Program-made: the position numbers and the translations under genes
Shown here: in pieces, positions 1 to 8,037 of the stretch
Position numbering within the stretch: position 1 is the first letter of the stretch
How the letters are laid out: every line of letters begins with the position of its first letter
The notes under the pieces: model-generated
What the model was told of the DNA's origin: nothing
Seen by the model: the letters and a program-made list of their open reading frames with translations, nothing else
Database searches by the model: none
NCBI RefSeq assembly: GCF_001468265.1
Contig: NZ_LNRZ01000003.1
Span: forward strand, 248,001 to 312,000
Direction: 5' to 3'
Length of the DNA stretch: 64,000 nucleotides
Source: Sphingopyxis sp. H050
Lineage (GTDB): Bacteria > Pseudomonadota > Alphaproteobacteria > Sphingomonadales > Sphingomonadaceae

Positions 1-437
1 GTCGCCTTTTCGACCGTCAGCAGCCGCAGGCCGGGGTCGGCGAAATTCGCCGCCTGCGTATCGAAATCGAGCGCACGGCGCACCGGCAATTCCATGTTCG
101 ACTGGCCCGAGCAAAGCCAGACATCGCCGAGCATGACATCCTTGGCGGCCGCCGCCACCCGTCCGTCCGCGCCGCGAACGGTGAGTTCATAGGGGCCGCC
201 CGCCGGAAGCGCGGTGAAGCCGGCCTGCCAATATCCCTCGCCATCCGCGGTCGTGGTCGCCTTCTTGTCCGCGAGCGTAACCGTCAGCTTGTCGCGGGGC
301 GCCGCGGTGCCGCTCACCAGGATCGGCTGGCCGCGCTGGATGACGGCATGGTCGGTGAAGGTCGGGGCGAGCGTGACCTGGGCGTGTGCCGGACCGGCGC
401 AGGCCGCGGCCGCCAGCAGCAGCGTCCGCCAGGTCAT
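1..437 (-). CDS. Sialate O-acetylesterase-like esterase (N-terminal part, cut by window edge)
   Basis: Only the first ~145 residues are in the window. Translation from 437 gives a signal peptide (MTWRTLLLAAAACAGPAHAQ), a beta-rich N-terminal domain, then GDVWLCSGQSNMELPV. GQSN is the catalytic-serine block of the SGNH-type sialate O-acetylesterase (SASA) family. In plant-polymer loci this family removes acetyl groups from xylan or its oligosaccharides, and here it would work in the periplasm. The ATG overlaps the stop of the upstream lactonase gene by four bases (ATGA), so it is the fifth gene of the xylX-xylA-xylB-xylC operon. The esterase class is well supported; acetyl-xylan as substrate is inferred from the neighbours. 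Confidence 0.8.
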   Translation of the reverse strand, partial: MTWRTLLLAAAACAGPAHAQVTLAPTFTDHAVIQRGQPILVSGTAAPRDKLTVTLADKKATTTADGEGYWQAGFTALPAGGPYELTVRGADGRVAAAAKDVMLGDVWLCSGQSNMELPVRRALDFDTQAANFADPGLRLLTVEKA

Positions 438-1309
438 GCCGCGCGCACCAGCGGCAGCGGGTGACCGCCGACGTCGGGGCGAAAGGCGAATAACGCCCCC
501 GCGAGCGGTTGCGCCGCGCGCTCCTCCGCCGACATCTCCTGATGCGCCGAGGTTGCATAGAGCGTCGCCAGATCGGGGCCCCCGAACGCCAGCTTGGTGA
601 TGTTCGCGGTCGGAAAGTCGACCTTCGCAATCTCTTCGCCCGCCGGGTTGAAACAGCGCGCCGCCCAGCCCGCATAACAGCCGACCCAGACATTGCCCGC
701 TGCGTCGGTGATCGACCCGTCGGGGTGCCCCATGCCGTCGCCGAAGGTCACGAACGGCCGCAACGCACCGGGCAGTCCATCCGGCCCGATCGGGGCGGCC
801 CGGATTGTTCCGGCGAGCGTATCGGTGAAATAGATCGTCGCGCCGTCGGGGGCGATGGCGGGGCCGTTGGTGATCGCGATCCCGCTGGGCCCCGCCTGCT
901 CGACCTGTCCCGCCGCCAGCCGATAGAAATTGCCGGTTTCGGCCTCGCACGCATTGTCCATCGACCCGAACCACACGGCGCCCGTTGCATCGGTACAGGC
1001 GTCGTTGAGGCGATTGCCGGGCCGATCGGCCTCGACCGCCAGCCAGGCCGTGAATTCCCCGCTGGCCGGATCGAACCAGTGGAGCCCGCCCTGCAGTCCG
1101 CACAGCAGCCGCCCGTCGTCCGCCGGCAGCGCCCAGCCGATTTCGCCCGGCGCGGACCACTGGTCCAGCGCGAGCGATGCGGGGTCGAAGCGCAGGAGCC
1201 GCTTCTGCTTGATATCGACGAACCACAGGCACTGGCGCGCCGCGTCCCACACCGGCCCCTCGCCCAGCGACGTCGACGGCAAGGCGACCGGTTCGGGCGT
1301 CATCGTCAT
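434..1309 (-). CDS. xylC: SMP-30/gluconolactonase family xylonolactonase (XylC-like)
   Basis: A 291-residue SMP-30/regucalcin-type six-bladed propeller. It hydrolyses a sugar lactone, here most likely D-xylonolactone to D-xylonate, the second Weimberg step. Visible family blocks are LGEGPVWD near the N terminus (metal-binding Glu), RLNDACTD, ITNGPAIAPDG and HPDGSITDAAG, which carry the usual Asn/Asp metal ligands. The whole sequence recalls Caulobacter XylC. I start it at ATG 1309 (MTMTPEP) because this overlaps the xylB stop by ATGA; a longer reading frame upstream only shadows xylB. It is followed, again with a 4-bp overlap, by the acetylesterase. Arabinonolactone is a possible alternative substrate. 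Confidence 0.88.
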   Translation of the reverse strand: MTMTPEPVALPSTSLGEGPVWDAARQCLWFVDIKQKRLLRFDPASLALDQWSAPGEIGWALPADDGRLLCGLQGGLHWFDPASGEFTAWLAVEADRPGNRLNDACTDATGAVWFGSMDNACEAETGNFYRLAAGQVEQAGPSGIAITNGPAIAPDGATIYFTDTLAGTIRAAPIGPDGLPGALRPFVTFGDGMGHPDGSITDAAGNVWVGCYAGWAARCFNPAGEEIAKVDFPTANITKLAFGGPDLATLYATSAHQEMSAEERAAQPLAGALFAFRPDVGGHPLPLVRAA

Positions 1310-2103
1310 CAGCGCCAGCCCGCGTCGACCCAATAGTCGTGGCCGGTGCACATGCGCGCGTCGTCGGAGGCGAGGAACAGCGCCATCGCCGCGACATCGG
1401 CGGGCTGAACGCGCGCCTTCAGGCATTGCGCGGCGATGATCTCGGCCTCGCCCTCGGGCGTGTACCATTTGGCCTGGCGCGGGGTTTCGACATTGCCGGG
1501 GATGATCGTGTTGACGCGGATATTGTCGGCGCCCAGCTCACGCGCCATCGAGCGCGTCATCCCCTCGATGGCGGCTTTTGCGGTCTGGTAAAGCACCAGA
1601 TCGGGCAGCGCGAGGTGCCAGCTGATCGATCCGAAATTGACGATCGATCCGCCGCCCGCCGCCTTCATGCCCGGGATGACCGCCTGCGCAGCGAAAAACA
1701 GATGCCGCAGATTGACCGCGATCCGCTCGTCCCAATAGGCGGGGGTGACGTCGCTTATCGCGTGGCGGTCATCGTTCGCCGCATTGTTGAGCAGGATGTC
1801 GAAGCTGCCGAGTTCGTCGGCGAGCATGGCGATATTGCCGCCCAGGCTGTCGAGATCGGTGAGATCGCAGCGGGCAAATCGCGGGGGCGACGCGGCATCG
1901 ACCGACAGGCGGCGCGCCAGCGCTTCGCCGGCCTCGACCTGCCTGTCGAGGAAGGCCACATGCGCGCCCTGCGCGGCAAAGCCGCTGACCAGCGCCTCGC
2001 CGATCCCGCTCGCGCCGCCGGTGACCAGCACGCGCTTGCCGATGAGACTGGGGTATTTCGCCGCCGCTTTCGGATCGTGTGTCGTTCGAGTCAGCACGCT
2101 CAA
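1309..2103 (-). CDS. xylB: NAD(P)-dependent short-chain D-xylose 1-dehydrogenase (XylB-like)
   Basis: A 264-residue classical short-chain dehydrogenase. TGGASGIG (residues 28-35) is the nucleotide-binding loop, NNAAND follows near residue 106, and the catalytic Ser (GSISWHL) and YQTAK pair are present. Stretches such as DDRHAISDVTPAYWDERI and KWYTPEGEAEIIAAQCLK are very like Caulobacter XylB, which oxidises D-xylose to xylonolactone. The name follows Caulobacter usage; E. coli xylB (xylulokinase) is unrelated. The start appears to be TTG at 2103, overlapping the xylA stop as TTGA, which suggests coupled translation; GTG two codons in is the alternative. L-arabinose may also be a substrate. 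Confidence 0.9.
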   Translation of the reverse strand: MSVLTRTTHDPKAAAKYPSLIGKRVLVTGGASGIGEALVSGFAAQGAHVAFLDRQVEAGEALARRLSVDAASPPRFARCDLTDLDSLGGNIAMLADELGSFDILLNNAANDDRHAISDVTPAYWDERIAVNLRHLFFAAQAVIPGMKAAGGGSIVNFGSISWHLALPDLVLYQTAKAAIEGMTRSMARELGADNIRVNTIIPGNVETPRQAKWYTPEGEAEIIAAQCLKARVQPADVAAMALFLASDDARMCTGHDYWVDAGWR

Positions 2104-3539
2104 TCCCCCGTGTAGACCGTCTTGATCTGCGTATAAAATTCGACCGCCGCAAACCCCTGCTCGCGCGCACCATAGCTCGACTTGCGCGTCCCGCCGAATG
2201 GCACATGATAATCGACCCCGGCGGTCGGCAGATTGACCATCACCATGCCGGCGCGGACATGCTTGCGGAAATGGCGGGCGTGCTTCTGGCTGTTGGTCAC
2301 AATTCCCGAGGACAGCCCGAATTCCCCGGCGTTGGCGAGGTCCAGCGCCGCGTCATAATCCTTGACCCGCACGGTCGAAACCACGGGGCCGAAGACTTCC
2401 TCCTTGTTGATCCGCATGTCGGGATTGGTGTCCGCGATCAGCGTCGGCGTCATATAATAGCCGGGCGTCGCCGCCTTCGCCGGATCGCCCCCGGTGACGC
2501 AACGCCCGCCCTCGTCGACCGCGATCTTCGCATAGCGCAGATTCTGCTCGAACTGCGCCTCGCTCGCCGCGGGACCGACCTGCGTTTCGGGATCGAGCGC
2601 CGCGCCGACGCGCAGCCCCTTGGCCTTTTCGGCGAGCGCGGCGACGAAACGGTCGTGGATCGCATCCTCGACGATCACCCGAGACGATGCGGTGCAGCGC
2701 TGGCCGGTCTGGAAGAAGCCGCCGTCGAGCGCGATCGCCACCGCCTTGTCGAGATCGGCGTCGGCCAGGACGACGAGCGGATTCTTGCCGCCCATCTCGA
2801 GCTGCACCCGCGCCTGCCGCGCCATCGCCGCCATGCCGACCTTGGTGCCAACGCCCTGCGATCCGGTGAAGGAGATGGCATCGACGCCGGGATGGTCGGC
2901 AATCGCCGCGCCGACTTGGCCCTGCCCGAGCACCATGTTGAACACGCCCGGCGGCGCCCCGCATTCCATGATGATGTCGGCGAGCGCGCTCGCAATCGCC
3001 GGGGTTACATTGGCGGGCTTTATCACGACGGTGTTGCCGAACGCGAGCGCCGGCGCCGATTTCCACGCCGGGATCGCGATCGGGAAGTTCCACGGCGTGA
3101 TCAGGCCATAGACGCCGACCGCCTCGCGATAGGTCGCAACGTCGAGCCCCGGCCGCGTCGATTCGAGCGTCTGCCCGTGGCGGCGCAGCGCCTCGCCGCC
3201 GAAATAGCGGAAGATGCGCGCGGCGCGCATCACTTCGCCCATGCCTTCGGCGCGGGTCTTGCCCTCTTCGCGCGCAAGCAGCTCGCCAAGCTCGGCGGCG
3301 CGCGCCATGATCGTCGCCGCGACCTTGTCGAGCAGGTCGGCGCGCACTTCGGGCGAGGCGTTCGCCCAGCCCGGCTGCGCGGCGCGCGCGGCGGCGACCG
3401 CGGCATCGACCGCCGCCGCGTCACCCGCGGGGAACAGCGCGACGACCTCGTCGGTGTTCGACGGGTTCAGGCTTTCCAGCGTCGCTCCCTCGGCGCCGAT
3501 ACGCTCGCCGTTGATCAAATGCCCGAGTTTCAAAGTCAT
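2100..3539 (-). CDS. xylA: 2-oxoglutarate semialdehyde dehydrogenase (XylA-like)
   Basis: A 479-residue aldehyde dehydrogenase of full family length. TPWNFPIAIPAWK is the cofactor-binding block, LEMGGKNP contains the general-base Glu and FQTGQRCTASS the nucleophilic Cys. With xylX, xylB and xylC it fits the last Weimberg step, 2-oxoglutarate semialdehyde to 2-oxoglutarate, feeding the TCA cycle. The name follows Caulobacter usage, not xylose isomerase. ATG 3539 begins the conserved MTLKLGHLINGE; an AAGGAC ribosome site lies about a dozen bases upstream. It lies 16 bp after xylX and overlaps the xylB start. By sequence alone other aldehydes are possible; the assignment rests on context. Confidence 0.88.
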   Translation of the reverse strand: MTLKLGHLINGERIGAEGATLESLNPSNTDEVVALFPAGDAAAVDAAVAAARAAQPGWANASPEVRADLLDKVAATIMARAAELGELLAREEGKTRAEGMGEVMRAARIFRYFGGEALRRHGQTLESTRPGLDVATYREAVGVYGLITPWNFPIAIPAWKSAPALAFGNTVVIKPANVTPAIASALADIIMECGAPPGVFNMVLGQGQVGAAIADHPGVDAISFTGSQGVGTKVGMAAMARQARVQLEMGGKNPLVVLADADLDKAVAIALDGGFFQTGQRCTASSRVIVEDAIHDRFVAALAEKAKGLRVGAALDPETQVGPAASEAQFEQNLRYAKIAVDEGGRCVTGGDPAKAATPGYYMTPTLIADTNPDMRINKEEVFGPVVSTVRVKDYDAALDLANAGEFGLSSGIVTNSQKHARHFRKHVRAGMVMVNLPTAGVDYHVPFGGTRKSSYGAREQGFAAVEFYTQIKTVYTGD

Positions 3540-3555
3540 GGCGTGGGTAAGTCCT

Positions 3556-4695
3556 TCAAATACGATCGATGAGCCCGCGGCTCGCGAGATTGCGGAACAA
3601 TTCGGTGATGCCCATCGTCCACGGCGGCGCATCGCGCGATGTGGTGACGATATTTTCCAGCGCCCCGAGCCACGGCGAGGAAATTGTCACCCGGTCGCCG
3701 ACCTTGTGGGTGAAACCGCCGCCGGGCACGTCGCGGTCCTGCGTCGGCGCAAACAGCGTGCCGAGATAGAGCGCATAGCCATCGGGATAATGATGTTCGC
3801 TGCGCGCCTGCGCCGCGAGGTCGAGCGGGTCGCGGCTGATCTGGCCCATCTGGTTCTTGCCGGTCAGCACATAGCCATCGGCGCCCTCGATCCTGAGGTC
3901 GATCTCGGCGCTGCGCACATCGTCGATCGTGAAACCGCCGTCGAACAGGCGGATGAACGGCCCGAGCGCCGCCGAGGCGTTATTGTCCTTTGCCTTGCCG
4001 AGCAGCAGCGCCGAGCGGCCTTCGAAATCGCGAAGGTTCACGTCGTTGCCCAGCGTCGCCCCGACCGCTTCTCCCGCGCTGTCCATGACCAGCGCGACCT
4101 CGGGCTCGGGGTTGTTCCAGCTCGAATCGGACCGCACCCCGATCGGCGCCCCGGCGCCGACCGACGAGAGCACCGCCGACTTGGTGAAGACCTCGGCATC
4201 GGGGCCGATCGCGACCTCCAGATATTGCGACCACATATCCTCGGCGATCAGCGCCGCCTTGAGCGCGGCCGCCTCGGCCGAGCCGGGGACGACCGCGCGG
4301 ATGCCCTGCCCGATATGCTGTTCCAGCCCAGCGCGGATCGTCGCGGCCTGCGAGGCGTCGCCGCGCGCGCGCTCCTCGATCACGCGCTCGATCGCCGACA
4401 CGGCAAAGGTGACGCCCGCGGCCTTGATGCATTGCAGGTCGATGGGACTGAGCAGGCGCGCGCCGTCGGGCAGCGCCGGCGCCTCGGGATCGAGTGCGGC
4501 GACCGGCCTGCCATGCTCGGGCAGCCATTGGCGGCGCGCGATCGCGGCCGATACGGTCGCCGCGCTGGGGGTCAGGTCGTAAAGCACGCCGCCGTCGATG
4601 AGCACGGGCGTCGGACCCGCGCCGAAATCGACTCGTCCGAGCAGGCGAGCAGACCGCCAATCGGCGGGCAAAACGGGGCCCAACGCAAAACCCAT
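3556..4695 (-). CDS. xylX: 2-keto-3-deoxy-D-xylonate dehydratase, FAH family (XylX-like)
   Basis: A 379-residue fumarylacetoacetate-hydrolase-fold protein. It closely tracks Caulobacter XylX (LQCIKAAGVTFAVS, VIEERARGDA, WSQYLEVAIGPDAE, NDVNLRDFEGRSALLL, FTHKVGDRV). XylX dehydrates 2-keto-3-deoxyxylonate to 2-oxoglutarate semialdehyde. The acidic residues in WNNPEPEV and NDVNLRDFEG match the family's metal site. ATG 4695 is preceded by a strong GGGGAGG site (4703-4712 region, minus strand). This is the first gene of the xyl operon and has a TTGACA-type promoter and a LacI-type palindrome just upstream. The preceding pathway enzyme, xylonate dehydratase, is absent from the window and must lie elsewhere. 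Confidence 0.9.
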   Translation of the reverse strand: MGFALGPVLPADWRSARLLGRVDFGAGPTPVLIDGGVLYDLTPSAATVSAAIARRQWLPEHGRPVAALDPEAPALPDGARLLSPIDLQCIKAAGVTFAVSAIERVIEERARGDASQAATIRAGLEQHIGQGIRAVVPGSAEAAALKAALIAEDMWSQYLEVAIGPDAEVFTKSAVLSSVGAGAPIGVRSDSSWNNPEPEVALVMDSAGEAVGATLGNDVNLRDFEGRSALLLGKAKDNNASAALGPFIRLFDGGFTIDDVRSAEIDLRIEGADGYVLTGKNQMGQISRDPLDLAAQARSEHHYPDGYALYLGTLFAPTQDRDVPGGGFTHKVGDRVTISSPWLGALENIVTTSRDAPPWTMGITELFRNLASRGLIDRI

Positions 4696-4725
4696 TGACC
4701 TGAAACCTCCCCACAGCCATTGTTG

Positions 4726-4739
4726 TGATAGCGCTACCA
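4726..4739. promoter_or_regulatory. LacI-type operator in xylX/GH43 divergent region
   Basis: TGATAGCGCTACCA is a near-perfect 14-bp dyad, differing by one base from the perfect TGGTAGCGCTACCA at 17401-17414. The central CG-containing palindrome is typical of LacI-family regulators, and the motif resembles the one I recall from xylose-inducible Caulobacter promoters bound by XylR. It lies between the divergent xylX and GH43 genes, so one bound repressor could block both. The regulator gene is not in the window. Confidence 0.7.
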
Positions 4740-4763
4740 TCACGCTCTAGGGGGTCGTGTCAA
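4736..4763 (-). promoter_or_regulatory. Putative promoter of the xylX operon
   Basis: On the minus strand TTGACA (4758-4763) is followed after 16 bases by GATGGT (4736-4741). The -35 is perfect and the -10 is weak. The -10 falls inside the operator, which fits repression by blocking polymerase. The -10 position is inferred. Confidence 0.45.
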
Positions 4764-4816
4764 GGTTGGCGATCAGAAAATCCGTCGCCGGGCGGGGCCG
4801 CAGCCTCACCGGACGA

Positions 4817-6529
4817 ATGGAGGGGAGAGGCGCGTTGCGGGGTTGGTGCTATATTGCCTGGGCGGCTTGGACTCTGGCGGCGACGCCCGCCGCGGCCCAA
4901 TCGGACGTGCCGCCCGTCGCAAGCTTCGACTATGTGACCTGTTCGGGCACGCCCGATGCCGAATCGGCGACGGCCGGACCGGGGGATTTCGCCAATCCGG
5001 TGCTGCCCGGTTTCCAGCCCGATCCCTCGATCGTCCGCGTCGGCGACGACTATTATCTGGTCAATTCGACCTTCAGCTGGTTCCCCGGCCTGCCGGTCTA
5101 TCACAGCCGCGACCTTGTCCATTGGCGCCAGATCGGCAACGCCATCGACCGCCCCAGCCAGCTGACGATCGGCAAGGTCGGCGTCACGCGCGGACTGTTC
5201 GCGCCGACGATCAGCCACCACGGCGGGCGCTTTTTTATCGTCAACACCTGCATCGATTGCGGCGGCAATTTCATCCTGGCCGCCGACGATCCCGCCGGAC
5301 CCTGGTCCGATCCGCACTGGCTCGACTTCGGCGGCATCGACCCGTCGCTGTTCGTCGATGATGATGGCAAAGCGTGGATCGCCTATAATGACGCGCCGCC
5401 GGGGCCGCCCGAATATGACGGGCACCGCGCGCTGTGGCTGCAGCAGATCGACCTGGCCACGATGAAGATGGCGCCGACGCGCACCTTGCTGGTCGACAAG
5501 GGCGTGCACGCTGCCGACAAGCCGGTGTGGGCCGAGGGACCGCATATCTACAAGGTCGGGCGCTATTATTATCTGACCGCGGCCGAGGGGGGCACCGCCG
5601 ACCAGCACAGCCAGACGATCTACCGCGCCGAGACGGTCACGGGACCCTATCGCCCCGGGCCGGCCAACCCGATCCTGACCCAGCGCGACTTGCCCGAAGG
5701 TCGGCCCTGGCCGGTGCAGGCGACGGGCCACGCCGATTTCGTCCAGATTGCCGACGGCAGCTGGTGGGCGGTCTTTCTCGCGACGCGCCCCTATGCGGGG
5801 CAGCAGACCAATTTGGGGCGCGAGACCTTCCTGTTGCCGGTGCAATGGAAGGACGGCTGGCCGTTGATCCTGCCCTCCGGCACGCCGATCGCGCCGACCG
5901 GTAAGCGCCCGGCCCTGCCTGCCTTCGCCGGCGACACGCTGGGCCAATGGCGCGACGACTTCGACGATCCGCGCCTGGCGCTCGACTGGATGATGCTCCG
6001 CACCCCGCAGGGTCGCGCCTGGTGGAGCCTGTCGGGGAGCAAGGGCGCGCTGCAGCTGACCGCCCGTCCGGTCGCCGCTGGGTCGCTCGACCAGCCGAGT
6101 TTCGTCGGCAAGCGGCTGCGCCATCACGACGCGGTGTTTGAAACCCGCGTCACCTTTGCGCCCACCGCCACCGGCGACCGCGCGGGGCTGCTCGCGCTCA
6201 CCGACGAGAATCATTTTCTCTTCTTCGGCCGCGAGCGGCTGGCGGGCGGCGACGCGATCGTGCTGCGGCGCCGCGGCGCGGCGACGGAACCCGCCGAGGG
6301 CGTGGTCGTGAAGCAGGCTACGCTCGGCGCCAGGCCAGCCGCCGCGATCGATTTGCGGATCCGCCTGAACCGCGACAAGGCCGCGCTGCAATGGCGCGCC
6401 GCCGGGGCAGCGGATTGGCAGACGCTGGCCGCCGACGTCGATGCGTCGGTGCTTGCCACCGTCGGCGCCGGGCTGTTCACCGGCGCGGTAATCGGCCCGC
6501 ACGCGGCGCGCACGGACGCCCGGCCTTGA
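4817..6529 (+). CDS. GH43 beta-xylosidase / alpha-L-arabinofuranosidase, exported
   Basis: A five-bladed GH43 propeller (about residues 57-350) is followed by a beta-sandwich domain of the kind found C-terminally in GH43 xylosidases. FQPDPSI (Asp near 69) is the general base, GGIDPSLF the pKa-tuning Asp and WAEGPHIYK the general-acid Glu. The N terminus is a signal peptide ending TPAAAQ. The start is uncertain: ATG 4817 is used here, but TTG 4835 has a much better ribosome site (AGGGGAGAGG) and gives an equally good signal peptide; GTG 4757 is also open. It should release xylose or arabinose from oligosaccharides and heads an operon with halogenase, GH3 and cupin genes. Confidence 0.88.
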   Translation: MEGRGALRGWCYIAWAAWTLAATPAAAQSDVPPVASFDYVTCSGTPDAESATAGPGDFANPVLPGFQPDPSIVRVGDDYYLVNSTFSWFPGLPVYHSRDLVHWRQIGNAIDRPSQLTIGKVGVTRGLFAPTISHHGGRFFIVNTCIDCGGNFILAADDPAGPWSDPHWLDFGGIDPSLFVDDDGKAWIAYNDAPPGPPEYDGHRALWLQQIDLATMKMAPTRTLLVDKGVHAADKPVWAEGPHIYKVGRYYYLTAAEGGTADQHSQTIYRAETVTGPYRPGPANPILTQRDLPEGRPWPVQATGHADFVQIADGSWWAVFLATRPYAGQQTNLGRETFLLPVQWKDGWPLILPSGTPIAPTGKRPALPAFAGDTLGQWRDDFDDPRLALDWMMLRTPQGRAWWSLSGSKGALQLTARPVAAGSLDQPSFVGKRLRHHDAVFETRVTFAPTATGDRAGLLALTDENHFLFFGRERLAGGDAIVLRRRGAATEPAEGVVVKQATLGARPAAAIDLRIRLNRDKAALQWRAAGAADWQTLAADVDASVLATVGAGLFTGAVIGPHAARTDARP

Positions 6530-8037
6530 TCCGGCCCGAGCCCGTCCGCGTGGTCATCTTGGGCGGCGGCACCGCCGGCTGGATGACCGCCGCCGCGCTC
6601 GCCAAATTGCTGCCTGGACAGGCCGACATCCATCTCGTCGAATCCGAAGAGATCGGCATCGTCGGGGTCGGCGAGGCGACCTTGCCGCATTTGCGCGAAT
6701 TCATCCGCCGCCTCGGCCTCGACGAGATGGACTTCATGCGCAAGACGCGCGCGACGTTCAAACTCGGCATCGACTTTGTCGATTTCGGTGCGATCGGCGA
6801 GCGTTATATCCATCCCTTCGGCGCCTATGGCACCGACATCGCCGGGGTCGGCTTCCACCATTATTGGCTGCGGATGAAGGCCGCGGGCCGTGTCCCGCCG
6901 ATCTGCGACTTCTCGCTCCCGATCGTCGCGTCGCGCGCGAGGCGCTTTGCGCCGATCCCCGCAGGCGGCGACTTCCTCGATAGCAGCTACAGCTATGCCT
7001 ATCAGTTCGACGCGACCCGCATGGCGCCGATGCTGCGCGCTTTCGCGGAAGCGCACGGCGTGCGGCGCAGCGAGGGCAAGGTCGTCGGCGTCGACCGCGA
7101 CGGGACAAGCGGCGATATCGCCGCGCTGCGCACCGACCGCGACGAGACCATCGCGGGCGATCTGTTTGTCGACTGCTCGGGCTTTCGCGCGCTGCTGATC
7201 GGCGAGGCGCTGGGCTCGCCGTGGGAGGATTGGTCGCAGTGGCTGCCGTGCGACCGCGCCGCGGCCTTGCCGTGCACCGCGCCCGACGGGCCGATCGAGC
7301 CCTATACCCGCGCGACCGCGATGCCCGCCGGCTGGCGCTGGCGCATCCCGCTCCAGCACCGCGTCGGCAACGGCTATGTCTATTCGAGCGCGCATCTGTC
7401 GGACGACGAAGCCTGCGGCGCGATCCTGGGCGCGATCGAGGGCGAGCCGCTCGCCGATCCGCGCGTGCTGCGCTTTCGCGCCGGGCGGCGGACCAAAAGC
7501 TGGGACCGCAATGTCGTCGCGATCGGCCTCGCCAGCGGTTTCCTCGAACCCCTCGAATCGACGAGCATCCACCTCGTGCAACAGGCGGTGACGCGGCTGG
7601 TCGAACTGTTCCCGCAGCGCCGCATCGACGCGTCCGACCGCGACACCTTCAACGCGCTCGTCGACCGTGAATATGACCGCATCCGCGACTTCCTGATCCT
7701 GCACTATCACGCCACGCGGCGCGACGATTCGGATTTCTGGAACCATGTCCGCACGATGGCGGTGCCCGAAACGCTGCAGCGCAAGATGGACCTTTGGCGG
7801 ACGAGCGGGCGCGTCGAGCTCTATACGCAGGGCCTGTTTCTCGAGGCGAGCTGGGTCGCGGTCTATTTGGGCCAGGGGGTCGTGCCTATATCCTATGACC
7901 AGCGCGCCGACACGCCGGCGCCGGACCGTTTGGCGAAGTCGCTCACCGAACTCGATCAGGCGATCCGCCAGCGCGTCGCGGCATGGCCCGACCATGGCGA
8001 CTATCTGCGGCAAGCCGGCGCGTGGGAAGCGGCATGA
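6526..8037 (+). CDS. Flavin-dependent tryptophan halogenase family protein, catalytic motifs intact
   Basis: A 503-residue FADH2-dependent halogenase homologue. It has the flavin-binding GGGTAGW near the N terminus, VGVGEATLP, the catalytic-Lys block ATFKLGI, the family signature WRWRIP and LEPLESTSIH, whose Glu-Ser corresponds to the PrnA active-site pair. All residues needed to make and relay hypohalous acid therefore look present. I start at TTG 6526, which overlaps the GH43 stop as TTGA; the next in-frame GTG (6550) would remove residues before the flavin loop. Halogenase homologues are known in sugar/TonB loci of Caulobacter and Xanthomonas, with the natural substrate mostly unknown. Free tryptophan is not implied. 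Confidence 0.85.
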   Translation: MIRPEPVRVVILGGGTAGWMTAAALAKLLPGQADIHLVESEEIGIVGVGEATLPHLREFIRRLGLDEMDFMRKTRATFKLGIDFVDFGAIGERYIHPFGAYGTDIAGVGFHHYWLRMKAAGRVPPICDFSLPIVASRARRFAPIPAGGDFLDSSYSYAYQFDATRMAPMLRAFAEAHGVRRSEGKVVGVDRDGTSGDIAALRTDRDETIAGDLFVDCSGFRALLIGEALGSPWEDWSQWLPCDRAAALPCTAPDGPIEPYTRATAMPAGWRWRIPLQHRVGNGYVYSSAHLSDDEACGAILGAIEGEPLADPRVLRFRAGRRTKSWDRNVVAIGLASGFLEPLESTSIHLVQQAVTRLVELFPQRRIDASDRDTFNALVDREYDRIRDFLILHYHATRRDDSDFWNHVRTMAVPETLQRKMDLWRTSGRVELYTQGLFLEASWVAVYLGQGVVPISYDQRADTPAPDRLAKSLTELDQAIRQRVAAWPDHGDYLRQAGAWEAA

